Assembly (NCBI RefSeq): GCF_014635545.1
Contig: NZ_BMDA01000002.1
Coordinates: 434,001-498,000, forward strand
Length of the DNA: 64,000 bases
From: Acinetobacter courvalinii
GTDB lineage: Bacteria > Pseudomonadota > Gammaproteobacteria > Pseudomonadales > Moraxellaceae
Reading direction: 5' to 3'
Of this stretch, positions 16,520 to 23,723 are shown in pieces. The position numbers and the translations under genes are program-made. Within the stretch, counting starts at the first letter, position 1. The number at the start of each line of letters is the position of its first letter. Under the pieces are notes generated by a model. The model ran no database searches. It had not been told where the DNA came from and saw only the letters and a program-made list of their open reading frames with translations.

Positions 16520-17515
16520 TTATTGGGGAATAAGATCAAATTCTCTAGATAAGACTCTCAATTGATTGGTTTGTTGCATGACAAACTTATCAAGTTCTTC
16601 GCCGGTCATAGAGAGTGGAAGTAAATCGAATTGGGCTCTGGATTTGGCAAACTTAGGATCTGCCATCATTTTGTCAAAGGAGGTTTTCCACCATTGATAA
16701 GCTTCATCACTGACTTTGGGGCCGACATAATAACCACGTACTACGGGCCATTGAATGTCATAGCCCTGTTCTTTTGCTGTAGGAATATCTGCCAAGGCAT
16801 TTGGAAGCCGTTCAGGGGCGAAGACAGCGAGTGCACGTAACTTTCCTGATTTGACGTGAGGAATTACTTCAGCAATTCCAGCACTGACCACTTGGATATG
16901 GTTACCTAGAACAGAAGTTACAGCTTCGCCACCGCCTTCTAAGGCAATATAGGTCATTTCTTTGGGATTAACGCCTGCTGCTTTGGCGAGCATTGCCGTT
17001 TGCATCCAATCTTGACCGCCTACACTACCGCCAGCACCAAAGCTAACAGATTTTGGATTTTTCTTTAGGGCCAAGATTAGGTCGTTCAAATTCTGATAAG
17101 GGGAGTCTTTATTGACTGCAACAACTCCATAATCGGTTCCGATGACAGCTAGCCAACGGACATCCTTTTCCGTGTATTGTCCAAACTTTCCTTGGGCCAG
17201 GTTCAGTAATGAACCTGTTGAAAAGGCGACAATCGCGTTGTTATTTGCAGGATCATTGGCAACAATTTTATTGTAGGCAACAGCCCCAACGCCACCTGGC
17301 ATATAAGTGACACGCATTGGCGATTTTAATAACTCAGTTTCTTTGAAAGCATTCTGGGTTAGTTTACAAGTGAGATCAAAGCCACCCCCCGGTTTGGCTG
17401 GAGCAATACATTCGGGGCGCTTAGGTTCTCCAACCACAGTTTTCTTCTTTTCACATGCAGTAAGGCCTAAGCCTAAAAGGATCAAGGTACTGGTAAAAGT
17501 AATTCTTCTTAACAT
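16520..17515 (-). CDS. tctC: TctC/Bug-family periplasmic solute-binding lipoprotein
   Basis: About 331 residues from the ATG at 17515, preferred because GGAG lies upstream and the protein then starts with a normal lipoprotein signal (MLRRITFTSTLILLGLGLTAC). The lipobox LTAC predicts lipid anchoring at Cys21. The mature part is Bug-like: CIAPAKPGGGFDLTCKL near the N-terminus, MPGGVGAVAYNKIV, and SFGAGGSVGGQDWMQ in the ligand region. It captures a carboxylate for TctAB. First gene of the tctCBA operon and next to a porin, giving a full outer- to inner-membrane uptake route. A near-palindrome lies 32 bp upstream. Confidence 0.92.
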   Translation of the reverse strand: MLRRITFTSTLILLGLGLTACEKKKTVVGEPKRPECIAPAKPGGGFDLTCKLTQNAFKETELLKSPMRVTYMPGGVGAVAYNKIVANDPANNNAIVAFSTGSLLNLAQGKFGQYTEKDVRWLAVIGTDYGVVAVNKDSPYQNLNDLILALKKNPKSVSFGAGGSVGGQDWMQTAMLAKAAGVNPKEMTYIALEGGGEAVTSVLGNHIQVVSAGIAEVIPHVKSGKLRALAVFAPERLPNALADIPTAKEQGYDIQWPVVRGYYVGPKVSDEAYQWWKTSFDKMMADPKFAKSRAQFDLLPLSMTGEELDKFVMQQTNQLRVLSREFDLIPQ

Positions 17516-17546
17516 ATTCCGTATATCTCCAATTATGATTATCTTT

Positions 17547-17563
17547 ATGTACGAAATGTACAT
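17547..17563. promoter_or_regulatory. Possible operator upstream of tctC
   Basis: ATGTAC-GAAAT-GTACAT: perfect 6-bp inverted arms with a 5-base centre, 32-48 bases upstream of the tctC start. The form fits a site for a dimeric repressor such as a GntR-family protein. No dedicated regulator gene is next to the operon. Confidence 0.4.
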
Positions 17564-17860
17564 ATATTATCTCGGTATCACTGCTTAATTGTTGAGGTGA
17601 ATAGAGAGTGGGTTTATACCTGACCTGTTCTCTATTCTTTTTAATTTAAGTTGTGATTTAAAATGTTAGCATTGTCATTTGAATTATTGAGATTCTTTTT
17701 TTGAATATTGTTTTTTTATTAATTTATTTTTGAAATAAATATTGTTTTTATTGGTTAAATAAAAAAATTATTAATTTTTGGATTATCAATATGGGACTGT
17801 TTATTTAACATTTTAGGTTGTTGATGTTTTTGAGTTTGTAAATGTTTTTATTGATATATA
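17564..17860. other. AT-rich intergenic DNA, no gene seen
   Basis: About 300 bases of very AT-rich sequence between the tctC control region and the porin terminator. I see no gene or structured RNA in it; it presumably carries the tctC promoter. Confidence 0.5.
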
Positions 17861-17892
17861 AAACCTAAAGTCGATAGACTTTAGGTTTTTTT
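17861..17892 (-). terminator. Rho-independent terminator of the porin gene
   Basis: AACCTAAAGTC-GATA-GACTTTAGGTT, a perfect 11-bp stem flanked by A and T runs, 22 bases past the porin stop. Confidence 0.88.
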
Positions 17893-17913
17893 GAAATAAT
17901 TATATTTTTTGAA

Positions 17914-19020
17914 TTAAAATTTAAATTCTAAACCAGTCCCAATCACAGGTTGTCGATCTTCTAAATCTGCCTGTTTGAATGTCGAATAAGCTGTGTAGCT
18001 ATAAGCCTTCACTTGCTTGTTAAAAAGATAATCAACACCTGCCATAATCTGTTTAGCATCATAGTCTGCATTATCATTGTTAAAACGGGTTGAGTTCTGA
18101 CTATATTGAGCTTTTACATTCCATTTCGAATTATTTGGCAAACGATACTCAGCACCTACGAGCCAACCTATCGATTGATCAATATTGGTTGCATTGTCAT
18201 TGCCACTGGCTTTTTCAACCTCTGATGTTTGTATCAGTGCCTTTAATGCCATTCCTTCGACGGGTTTAATCAGGCCGGTTAAACGTAGGGTATTGGCGGC
18301 AGCAAAGACGCGATTAATGTCAATATACGGATCCGAGGCATTTAGGAAACCACGGCCTAAGAAGTTACTTGGAATAGCTTTGTCATACGCAATTCCCGCT
18401 AAAAACATTGGATTCATATAAGTTAGGGAGGTTGACCATGCGTCACCTAAACCGCGGCCATCTACAGTAACGCCCCCTTGACTGCTTGCAATACCTTGGG
18501 CCTCACCTGTGGCTAATAAAATACTAAATGTAAGATTGGCTTCATTATCAAGTGTGATTTTAGGTGAATCATAAACCACGGAATTATTAATGCGGTTTTC
18601 ACCAGGCATGATACCTCTTACATCAGCCGTGTTGCGCATATAATTATTAAAGCTATCTACAGCACTTGACAGTTTTTTTAAGGGAGAATTGTTCTTACCT
18701 ACTTTTAAGCTGCCAAATTTTTCATCTTTTAAACCAATATATCGATCTCGATGGGACCAGTCCGTTCCGTCACCATCGGCATTAAATGCCCACTCGATTA
18801 AATACAGTGCACTTAAGCGGTCAGTTAATTTTTCTTCCCCTTTAACTCCAAGAAAAGAACTATTACTATTCATTTTCCATGCATCATGGTTAGTCGAATT
18901 TGCATTTTTTTCCGGTATATAGTCAATACTGGTATCAATTTCACCATAAAATTTTGGTGAGGAATATACTGAACTGGTAACCGTGCAAAGTATAGTGGTT
19001 AATAAAAAATTAATTTTCAT
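17914..19020 (-). CDS. Gram-negative general porin (16-strand type)
   Basis: About 368 residues: a signal peptide (MKINFLLTTILCTVTSSVYS) followed by a beta-barrel that starts KFYGEIDTSIDYIPE and ends in a terminal Phe (TGLEFKF), the BAM recognition signal. SSFLGVKGEEKLTDRLSALYLIEWAFNADG and DRYIGLKDEKFGSLKVGKNNSPLKKL match the porin_4/OmpC-like pattern. I chose the ATG at 19020 over that at 19029 because AGGA lies eight bases before 19020. Its place beside tctCBA suggests it lets the Tct substrate across the outer membrane, an inference. Confidence 0.88.
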   Translation of the reverse strand: MKINFLLTTILCTVTSSVYSSPKFYGEIDTSIDYIPEKNANSTNHDAWKMNSNSSFLGVKGEEKLTDRLSALYLIEWAFNADGDGTDWSHRDRYIGLKDEKFGSLKVGKNNSPLKKLSSAVDSFNNYMRNTADVRGIMPGENRINNSVVYDSPKITLDNEANLTFSILLATGEAQGIASSQGGVTVDGRGLGDAWSTSLTYMNPMFLAGIAYDKAIPSNFLGRGFLNASDPYIDINRVFAAANTLRLTGLIKPVEGMALKALIQTSEVEKASGNDNATNIDQSIGWLVGAEYRLPNNSKWNVKAQYSQNSTRFNNDNADYDAKQIMAGVDYLFNKQVKAYSYTAYSTFKQADLEDRQPVIGTGLEFKF

Positions 19021-19029
19021 TGATGTCAT

Positions 19030-19367
19030 CCTAACAATTTAAAAATTTCAGCGAGTAATCCTTATCTCTTTTTAACTGAGACTTTAAGATGGTTGATTTT
19101 TGCAGTTGAGTGTTTTTAATTAAGTAATATAAATTTAAACAACTCTTGGAAATTTTATTTAATTTTGAGGGATTTTGATATTTTATTGTTTTATACTTTT
19201 TTGAGAGATATTTTTATAATCTTATAAGTGTTTAAATATATAGCGTTGGTTGATTTTTTGTTTTTAGCTACAAACTTTTTGTGCCATAATTATAAACATA
19301 ATATGTTAAATTGAAAACTATAAGGGCAATGATAAAATTAAAATTAAGCTTGAAAAGTACTTCAAAT
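19030..19367. other. AT-rich intergenic DNA, no gene seen
   Basis: Roughly 340 very AT-rich bases between the porin start and the terminator of the first giant repeat gene. It must hold the porin promoter; I see no gene or conserved RNA. Confidence 0.5.
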
Positions 19368-19397
19368 AAAAAAGCCGCTGTTATCAGCGGCTTTTTT
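19368..19397 (-). terminator. Rho-independent terminator of the first giant repeat gene
   Basis: AAAAAAGCCGCTG-TTAT-CAGCGGCTTTTTT, a very strong perfect stem 12 bases after the stop codon at 19409. Confidence 0.92.
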
Positions 19398-19408
19398 ATT
19401 TGATCTAT

Positions 19409-22400
19409 TTAGAAGTGATTTACAGAGCTGAAGAGATGATCTGTAAGATTGTTGAGTGGAGATTGCAGTGAAACAAGATCTGTTAAAGCACCACTATTTG
19501 GATTTGGTTCGCCAACAGCAATGCCTGAAGATACAGTACCCGTCAATGCATCCAAGATGCCATCGATACTTCCATCAATACTATAATCACCATTGCCAGC
19601 ACTTACACTGATGAGGTTATTAATACCGTCAAATGAACCGTCACTGAACAGTGTGCTGACATGATCTTGCAAGCTATCAATCGTCACATTTCCATTACTG
19701 ATTACGGTCTGAATCGGTTGAGCAATACCAGAAATAATATCTCCGCTATTTACACCGCCGCTGATACCTCCTGTAATACCGCCGATAATGTCAGTGATTG
19801 AACCTAGAGGACCGCCTTCACCGCCGTCGATACCACCCGTAATACCACCGATGATGTCAGTGATCGAGCCTAAAGGACCACCTTCACCACCACCGATGCC
19901 GCCAGTAATGCCACCGATAATGTCAGTGATTGAACCTAAAGGACCGCCTTCACCACCACCGATACCGCCAGTAATGCCACCGATGATGTCAGTGATCGAA
20001 CCTAAAGGACCGCCTTCACCGCCGCCAATACCGCCGGTAATACCACCGATGATGTCAGTGATCGAACCTAAAGGACCGCCTTCACCACCGCCGATACCGC
20101 CTGTAATGCCACCAAGCAAGCCGCCGACATCAGTCAGGTCACCAACTGCATGTTGAACCAAACCAGAAGCGGTTGAACCATTGGTAATCAGTGTGCCGAC
20201 AACGCCAGTAAGAGAGCCTGCCGCACCGCCAATATCAGCGCCTGCCAGATCAGAAATGGCTTCAAGTGTGCCGTTTACAGTATCGCGAGAAGTTTCAAAG
20301 GTGAGGGTACCGAGATTGGTCAGGTCAGTCACTGGATGAACACCTGGAAGTACGCTGCCAATTGCACCGCCAACCGTGCTAATACCGGTGTTGATAATAT
20401 CTGTTTTCAGGCTTTCGACACCTTGTAGTACATCAATACCAGTTTGAATTACGCCTGTAACTGGATTATTGCCTAGGTCACCGCCTGTGATACCACCGAT
20501 AATGCCTGTGATAGCGCCTAAAGGACCACCTTCGCCGCCGCCGATACCACCAGTGATTCCACCAATAATGTCAGTGATCGAGCCTAAAGGACCGCCTTCA
20601 CCACCACCGATACCACCCGTAATGCCACCGATGATGTCAGTGATCGAACCTAAAGGCCCGCCGTCACCACCACCAATACCGCCAGTAATACCGCCAATAA
20701 TGTCAGTGATCGAGCCTAAAGGACCGCCTTCACCACCACCGATACCACCCGTAATGCCACCGATGATGTCAGTGATCGAACCTAAAGGACCACCTTCACC
20801 GCCACCGATACCACCCGTGATGCCACCAAGCAAGCCACCGACATCAGTCAGGTCACCGACTGCGTGTTGAACCAGACCAGAAGCGGTTGAACCATTCGTA
20901 ATCAGTGTGCCGACAACGCCAGTAAGCGAACCGGCAGCACCACCAATATCAGCACCCGCCAGATCAGAAATGGCTTCAAGTGTGCCGTTTACGGTATCGC
21001 GAGAAGTTTCAAAGGTGAGGGTACCGAGATTGGTCAGGTCAGTCACTGGATGAACACCCGGAAGCACGCTACCAATTGCACCGCCAACCGTGCTAATACC
21101 GGTGTTGATAATATCTGTTTTCAGGCTTTCAACGCCTTGCAGTACATCAATACCAGTTTGAATCACACCAGTAACAGGATTGTTGCCTAGGTCACCGCCT
21201 GTGATACCACCGATAATGTCAGTGATCGAACCTAAAGGACCGCCTTCACCGCCGCTAATACCGCCCGTAATACCACCGATAATTCCAGTAATTGCACCAA
21301 GAGGACCGCCATCACCGCCACCGATACCACCGGTAATGCCACCGATAATTCCATTGATCGCACCAAGAGGACCGCCTTCACCACCACCGATACCACCGGT
21401 AATACCACCAATGATGCCAGTGATTGCGCCCAGAGGACCACCTTCACCGCCGCCAATGCCGCCAGTAATGCCACCGATAATGCCTGTGATAGCACCTAAA
21501 GGACCACCTTCACCACCACCAATACCGCCAGTAATGCCACCGATAATGCCAGTGATCGCGCCTAGAGGGCCGCCTTCACCGCCACCGATACCACCAGTAA
21601 TTCCACCCAGCAGGCCGCCGACATCAGTCAGGTCACCGACTGCATGTTGAACCAGACCGGAAGCCGTTGAACCATTGGTGATCAGTGTCCCGACAACGCC
21701 AGTAAGAGCACCCGCAGCACCACCAATATCAGCGCCTGCTAAATCAGAAATGGCTTCAAGTGTGCCATTTACAGTGTCGCGAGAGGTTTCAAAGGTGAGG
21801 GTACCCAGATTGGTCAGATCCGTAACAGGATGGACACCCGGAAGTACGCTACCAATTGCACCGCCGACCGTGCTAATACCGGTATTGATAATATCTGTTT
21901 TCAGGCTTTCCACGCCTTGGAGTACATCAATACCAGTTTGAATTACGCCTGTAAATGGATTGTTACCTAGTTCACCGCCTGTGATACCACCGATGATGCC
22001 TGTGATTGCACCTAAAGGACCACCTTCGCCACCACCGATACCACCGGTAATGCCACCAATGATGTCAGTGATTGAGCCTAAAGGACCACCTTCACCACCA
22101 CCAATACCGCCAGTAATGCCACCGATAATGCCTGTGATAGCACCTAACGGACCGCCTTCACCGCCACCAATACCACCAGTGATGCCACCAATGATGCCTG
22201 TGATTGTGCCCAGAGGACCGCCTTCACCACCGCCAATGATTCCACCAGCATTGGTCAAATCACCCGCAATATGTTGAACCAGACCAGAAGCAGTAGAACC
22301 GTTGTTGATCAGTGTACCCACTACACCTGTAAGCGAACCGGCGGCACCACCAATATCAGCACCGGCTAAATCAGAAATGGCTTCAAGCGTACCGTTTACA

Positions 22401-23122
22401 GTATCGCGAGAGGTTTCAAAAGTAAGTGTTCCTAAATCTGCAAGATCGCCAATCGGATGCTCGGATTGATGAACTGCCCCAATAATCGTACCTGCAACTG
22501 TATCAATACCGGTATTGATCACTTCTGTTTTTAAGCTCTCAAGGCCTTGTAGTACATCAATACCAGACTGAATTACACCTGTGACCGGATTATGACCAAG
22601 GTCACCGCCAGTAATGCCACCAATGATATTCGTGACCGCGCCAAGCGGGCCGCCTTCTGTACCCCCCGTAATATCACCGATAATGCCTGTTACAGCGCCT
22701 AGTGGATTGCCACCAGCGCCCCCTGTGATACCGCCAACAATATTTGTAACGGCGCCTAATGGACCACCATCGGTTCCACCTGTAATGCCACCGATGATAT
22801 TTGTTACCGCGCCTAGCGGATTGCCAGTAGCACCGCCTGTAACTCCTCCAATAATATGTGTGACCGAATCAAGTGGACTACCGCTTGTTCCGCCTGTCAC
22901 ACCACCAAGAATATTTGTCACTGCCCCGAGAGGATTGTTGGCTGCTCCGCCAGTAATACTGCTAACCGTATTGGTGAGTGTATTGGTTGAAATGATATTG
23001 GTAATGGTAGAGAGAGACAGGGGAGCGAGGAGTGAACCGCCAACATGTGATGTTGAGCTATTACTATCGACGAGACTCGAAGTAATGCTTTTAATGGGTG
23101 ATAGAAGACTTTTAAAAAGCAT
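19409..23122 (-). CDS. Giant Gly-rich repeat protein, probable surface or secreted structural protein
   Basis: 1237 residues, almost wholly repetitive and, as far as I can see, free of Cys. The N-terminus (MLFKSLLSPIKSITS) is not a normal signal peptide. Six 19-residue units (GGVTGGATGNPLGAVTNII) come first, then clusters of 4, 6, 5 and 5 units of 22 residues (GGIGGGEGGPLGSITDII-GGIT), each cluster preceded by an approximately 117-residue module starting (D/E)LG.NP.TGVIQ. The C-terminus (GIAVGEPNPN...LTDHLFSSVNHF) is nearly the same as in the next gene. AGG lies upstream of the ATG and a CRP-type site 64 bases upstream. I do not recognise a family. The shared end sequences suggest a secretion signal, perhaps type I; no secretion genes are adjacent. 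Confidence 0.85.
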   Translation of the reverse strand: MLFKSLLSPIKSITSSLVDSNSSTSHVGGSLLAPLSLSTITNIISTNTLTNTVSSITGGAANNPLGAVTNILGGVTGGTSGSPLDSVTHIIGGVTGGATGNPLGAVTNIIGGITGGTDGGPLGAVTNIVGGITGGAGGNPLGAVTGIIGDITGGTEGGPLGAVTNIIGGITGGDLGHNPVTGVIQSGIDVLQGLESLKTEVINTGIDTVAGTIIGAVHQSEHPIGDLADLGTLTFETSRDTVNGTLEAISDLAGADIGGAAGSLTGVVGTLINNGSTASGLVQHIAGDLTNAGGIIGGGEGGPLGTITGIIGGITGGIGGGEGGPLGAITGIIGGITGGIGGGEGGPLGSITDIIGGITGGIGGGEGGPLGAITGIIGGITGGELGNNPFTGVIQTGIDVLQGVESLKTDIINTGISTVGGAIGSVLPGVHPVTDLTNLGTLTFETSRDTVNGTLEAISDLAGADIGGAAGALTGVVGTLITNGSTASGLVQHAVGDLTDVGGLLGGITGGIGGGEGGPLGAITGIIGGITGGIGGGEGGPLGAITGIIGGITGGIGGGEGGPLGAITGIIGGITGGIGGGEGGPLGAINGIIGGITGGIGGGDGGPLGAITGIIGGITGGISGGEGGPLGSITDIIGGITGGDLGNNPVTGVIQTGIDVLQGVESLKTDIINTGISTVGGAIGSVLPGVHPVTDLTNLGTLTFETSRDTVNGTLEAISDLAGADIGGAAGSLTGVVGTLITNGSTASGLVQHAVGDLTDVGGLLGGITGGIGGGEGGPLGSITDIIGGITGGIGGGEGGPLGSITDIIGGITGGIGGGDGGPLGSITDIIGGITGGIGGGEGGPLGSITDIIGGITGGIGGGEGGPLGAITGIIGGITGGDLGNNPVTGVIQTGIDVLQGVESLKTDIINTGISTVGGAIGSVLPGVHPVTDLTNLGTLTFETSRDTVNGTLEAISDLAGADIGGAAGSLTGVVGTLITNGSTASGLVQHAVGDLTDVGGLLGGITGGIGGGEGGPLGSITDIIGGITGGIGGGEGGPLGSITDIIGGITGGIGGGEGGPLGSITDIIGGITGGIGGGEGGPLGSITDIIGGITGGIDGGEGGPLGSITDIIGGITGGISGGVNSGDIISGIAQPIQTVISNGNVTIDSLQDHVSTLFSDGSFDGINNLISVSAGNGDYSIDGSIDGILDALTGTVSSGIAVGEPNPNSGALTDLVSLQSPLNNLTDHLFSSVNHF
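19750..20110 (-). repeat. 66-bp tandem repeats, last cluster of the first giant gene
   Basis: About five 66-bp units, each coding GGIGGGEGGPLGSITDII plus GGIT. Positions of the conserved ATGTCAGTGA (for example 19788 and 19854) are exactly 66 bases apart. Units differ by scattered synonymous changes. Confidence 0.9.
20120..20480 (-). repeat. Spacer module, copy 4 of first giant gene
   Basis: An approximately 117-residue module (DLGNNPVTGVIQTGIDVLQ ... ASGLVQHAVGDLTDVGG). It is nearly identical in DNA to copies at 20830-21195, 21610-21975 and, in the other giant gene, 24475-24840; the copy at 22245-22605 is more diverged. The similarity across two genes suggests recent duplication or gene conversion. 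Confidence 0.88.
20485..20820 (-). repeat. 66-bp tandem repeats, third cluster of first giant gene
   Basis: Five units of the 22-residue repeat; four read SITDII and one AITGII, and one carries Asp in place of Glu (GGDGGPLG). Same period and codon pattern as the other clusters. Confidence 0.85.
20830..21195 (-). repeat. Spacer module, copy 3 of first giant gene
   Basis: Same approximately 117-residue module as at 20120-20480, identical or nearly identical in protein sequence and differing at scattered third positions. Confidence 0.88.
21200..21605 (-). repeat. 66-bp tandem repeats, second cluster of first giant gene
   Basis: Six units of the 22-residue repeat, mostly the AITGII variant, with one AINGII and one GGDGGPLG variant. 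The longest cluster in this gene. Confidence 0.85.
21610..21975 (-). repeat. Spacer module, copy 2 of first giant gene
   Basis: Same module, beginning ELGNNPFTGVIQ and with GALTG in place of GSLTG; otherwise matching copies 3 and 4. Confidence 0.88.
21980..22240 (-). repeat. 66-bp tandem repeats, first cluster of first giant gene
   Basis: Four units of the 22-residue repeat (TITGII, AITGII, SITDII, AITGII) between spacer modules 1 and 2. Confidence 0.82.
22245..22605 (-). repeat. Spacer module, copy 1 (diverged) of first giant gene
   Basis: The most N-terminal copy, recognisable from DLGHNPVTGVIQSGIDVLQ to VQHIAGDLTNAGG but with many substitutions (for example TVAGTIIGAVHQSEHPIGDLADLG). Its middle (LTFETSRDTVNGTLEAISD) is conserved. 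It has escaped the homogenisation seen in the other copies. Confidence 0.85.
22610..22960 (-). repeat. 57-bp tandem repeats (19-residue units)
   Basis: Six degenerate units such as GGVTGGATGNPLGAVTNII. The period is 57 bases (TATTTGT at 22741 and 22798). The 66-bp unit downstream looks like this one with a three-residue Gly insertion. Confidence 0.82.
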
Positions 23123-23185
23123 AATGATACCTATATTCTTAAAGTTGTGTTGTTCTAAGTAATTATTAGCGTGCTATGATTATTT

Positions 23186-23201
23186 TGTGATTAAAGTCAC
23201 A
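23186..23201. promoter_or_regulatory. CRP/FNR-family site upstream of the first giant gene
   Basis: TGTGATTAAAGTCACA is a perfect TGTGA-N6-TCACA palindrome, the CRP consensus, 64 bases upstream of the ATG at 23122. A near match lies at a similar distance before the second giant gene (28992-29007). Confidence 0.7.
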
Positions 23202-23681
23202 TTAATCGCTTTTAGTGTTATATGTGGCAATTCTTTTGTCAATCTGTAACGTGTGTGAACTGGATTGTTAAATTTGAGTTTAAATTGCTGAATTATATTA
23301 ATTTAATTCAAAAAAACATTCTATTAAATCTACATGTGTATTTTATTCTAAAAATTATTATAAACATTATAGGATGAAATATAATCAAATATATCAGGCA
23401 ATTAAAATGATTTTTTCTTTTAAAATTGCTTTTTACTTAGACAAATGGTCAGAAGTTTATAAAATTTGTAACTCATTTGAAATTAAATATTTCTAGTTTG
23501 ATTATTTTAATAAAACATATAATTATTAATTACTTACAAATATTACATCACTCTGTTTTAAAATAAAAATCCAGTAAAAATGTTGCCTACTTATAGGGTC
23601 ATGTCGCGTTGTTAAAAAAAACTTATTAATCAACACTTATATCGTTGCTTAATCACATTCAAATGATGATTCCAGAGGAAG
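23202..23681. other. AT-rich intergenic DNA between the giant genes
   Basis: About 480 bases of very AT-rich sequence upstream of the CRP-type site and downstream of the second giant gene. I see no gene. Its length suggests further control elements. Confidence 0.5.
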
Positions 23682-23711
23682 AGAAAAGCCACTGATCCCA
23701 GCAGCTTTTCT
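23682..23711 (-). terminator. Probable terminator of the second giant gene
   Basis: AGAAAAGCCACTG and CAGCAGCTTTTCT form an imperfect stem (two mismatches) around ATCC, 13 bases past the stop. Weaker than the matching terminator of the first giant gene. Confidence 0.5.
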
Positions 23712-23723
23712 ACAATTTAGAGA

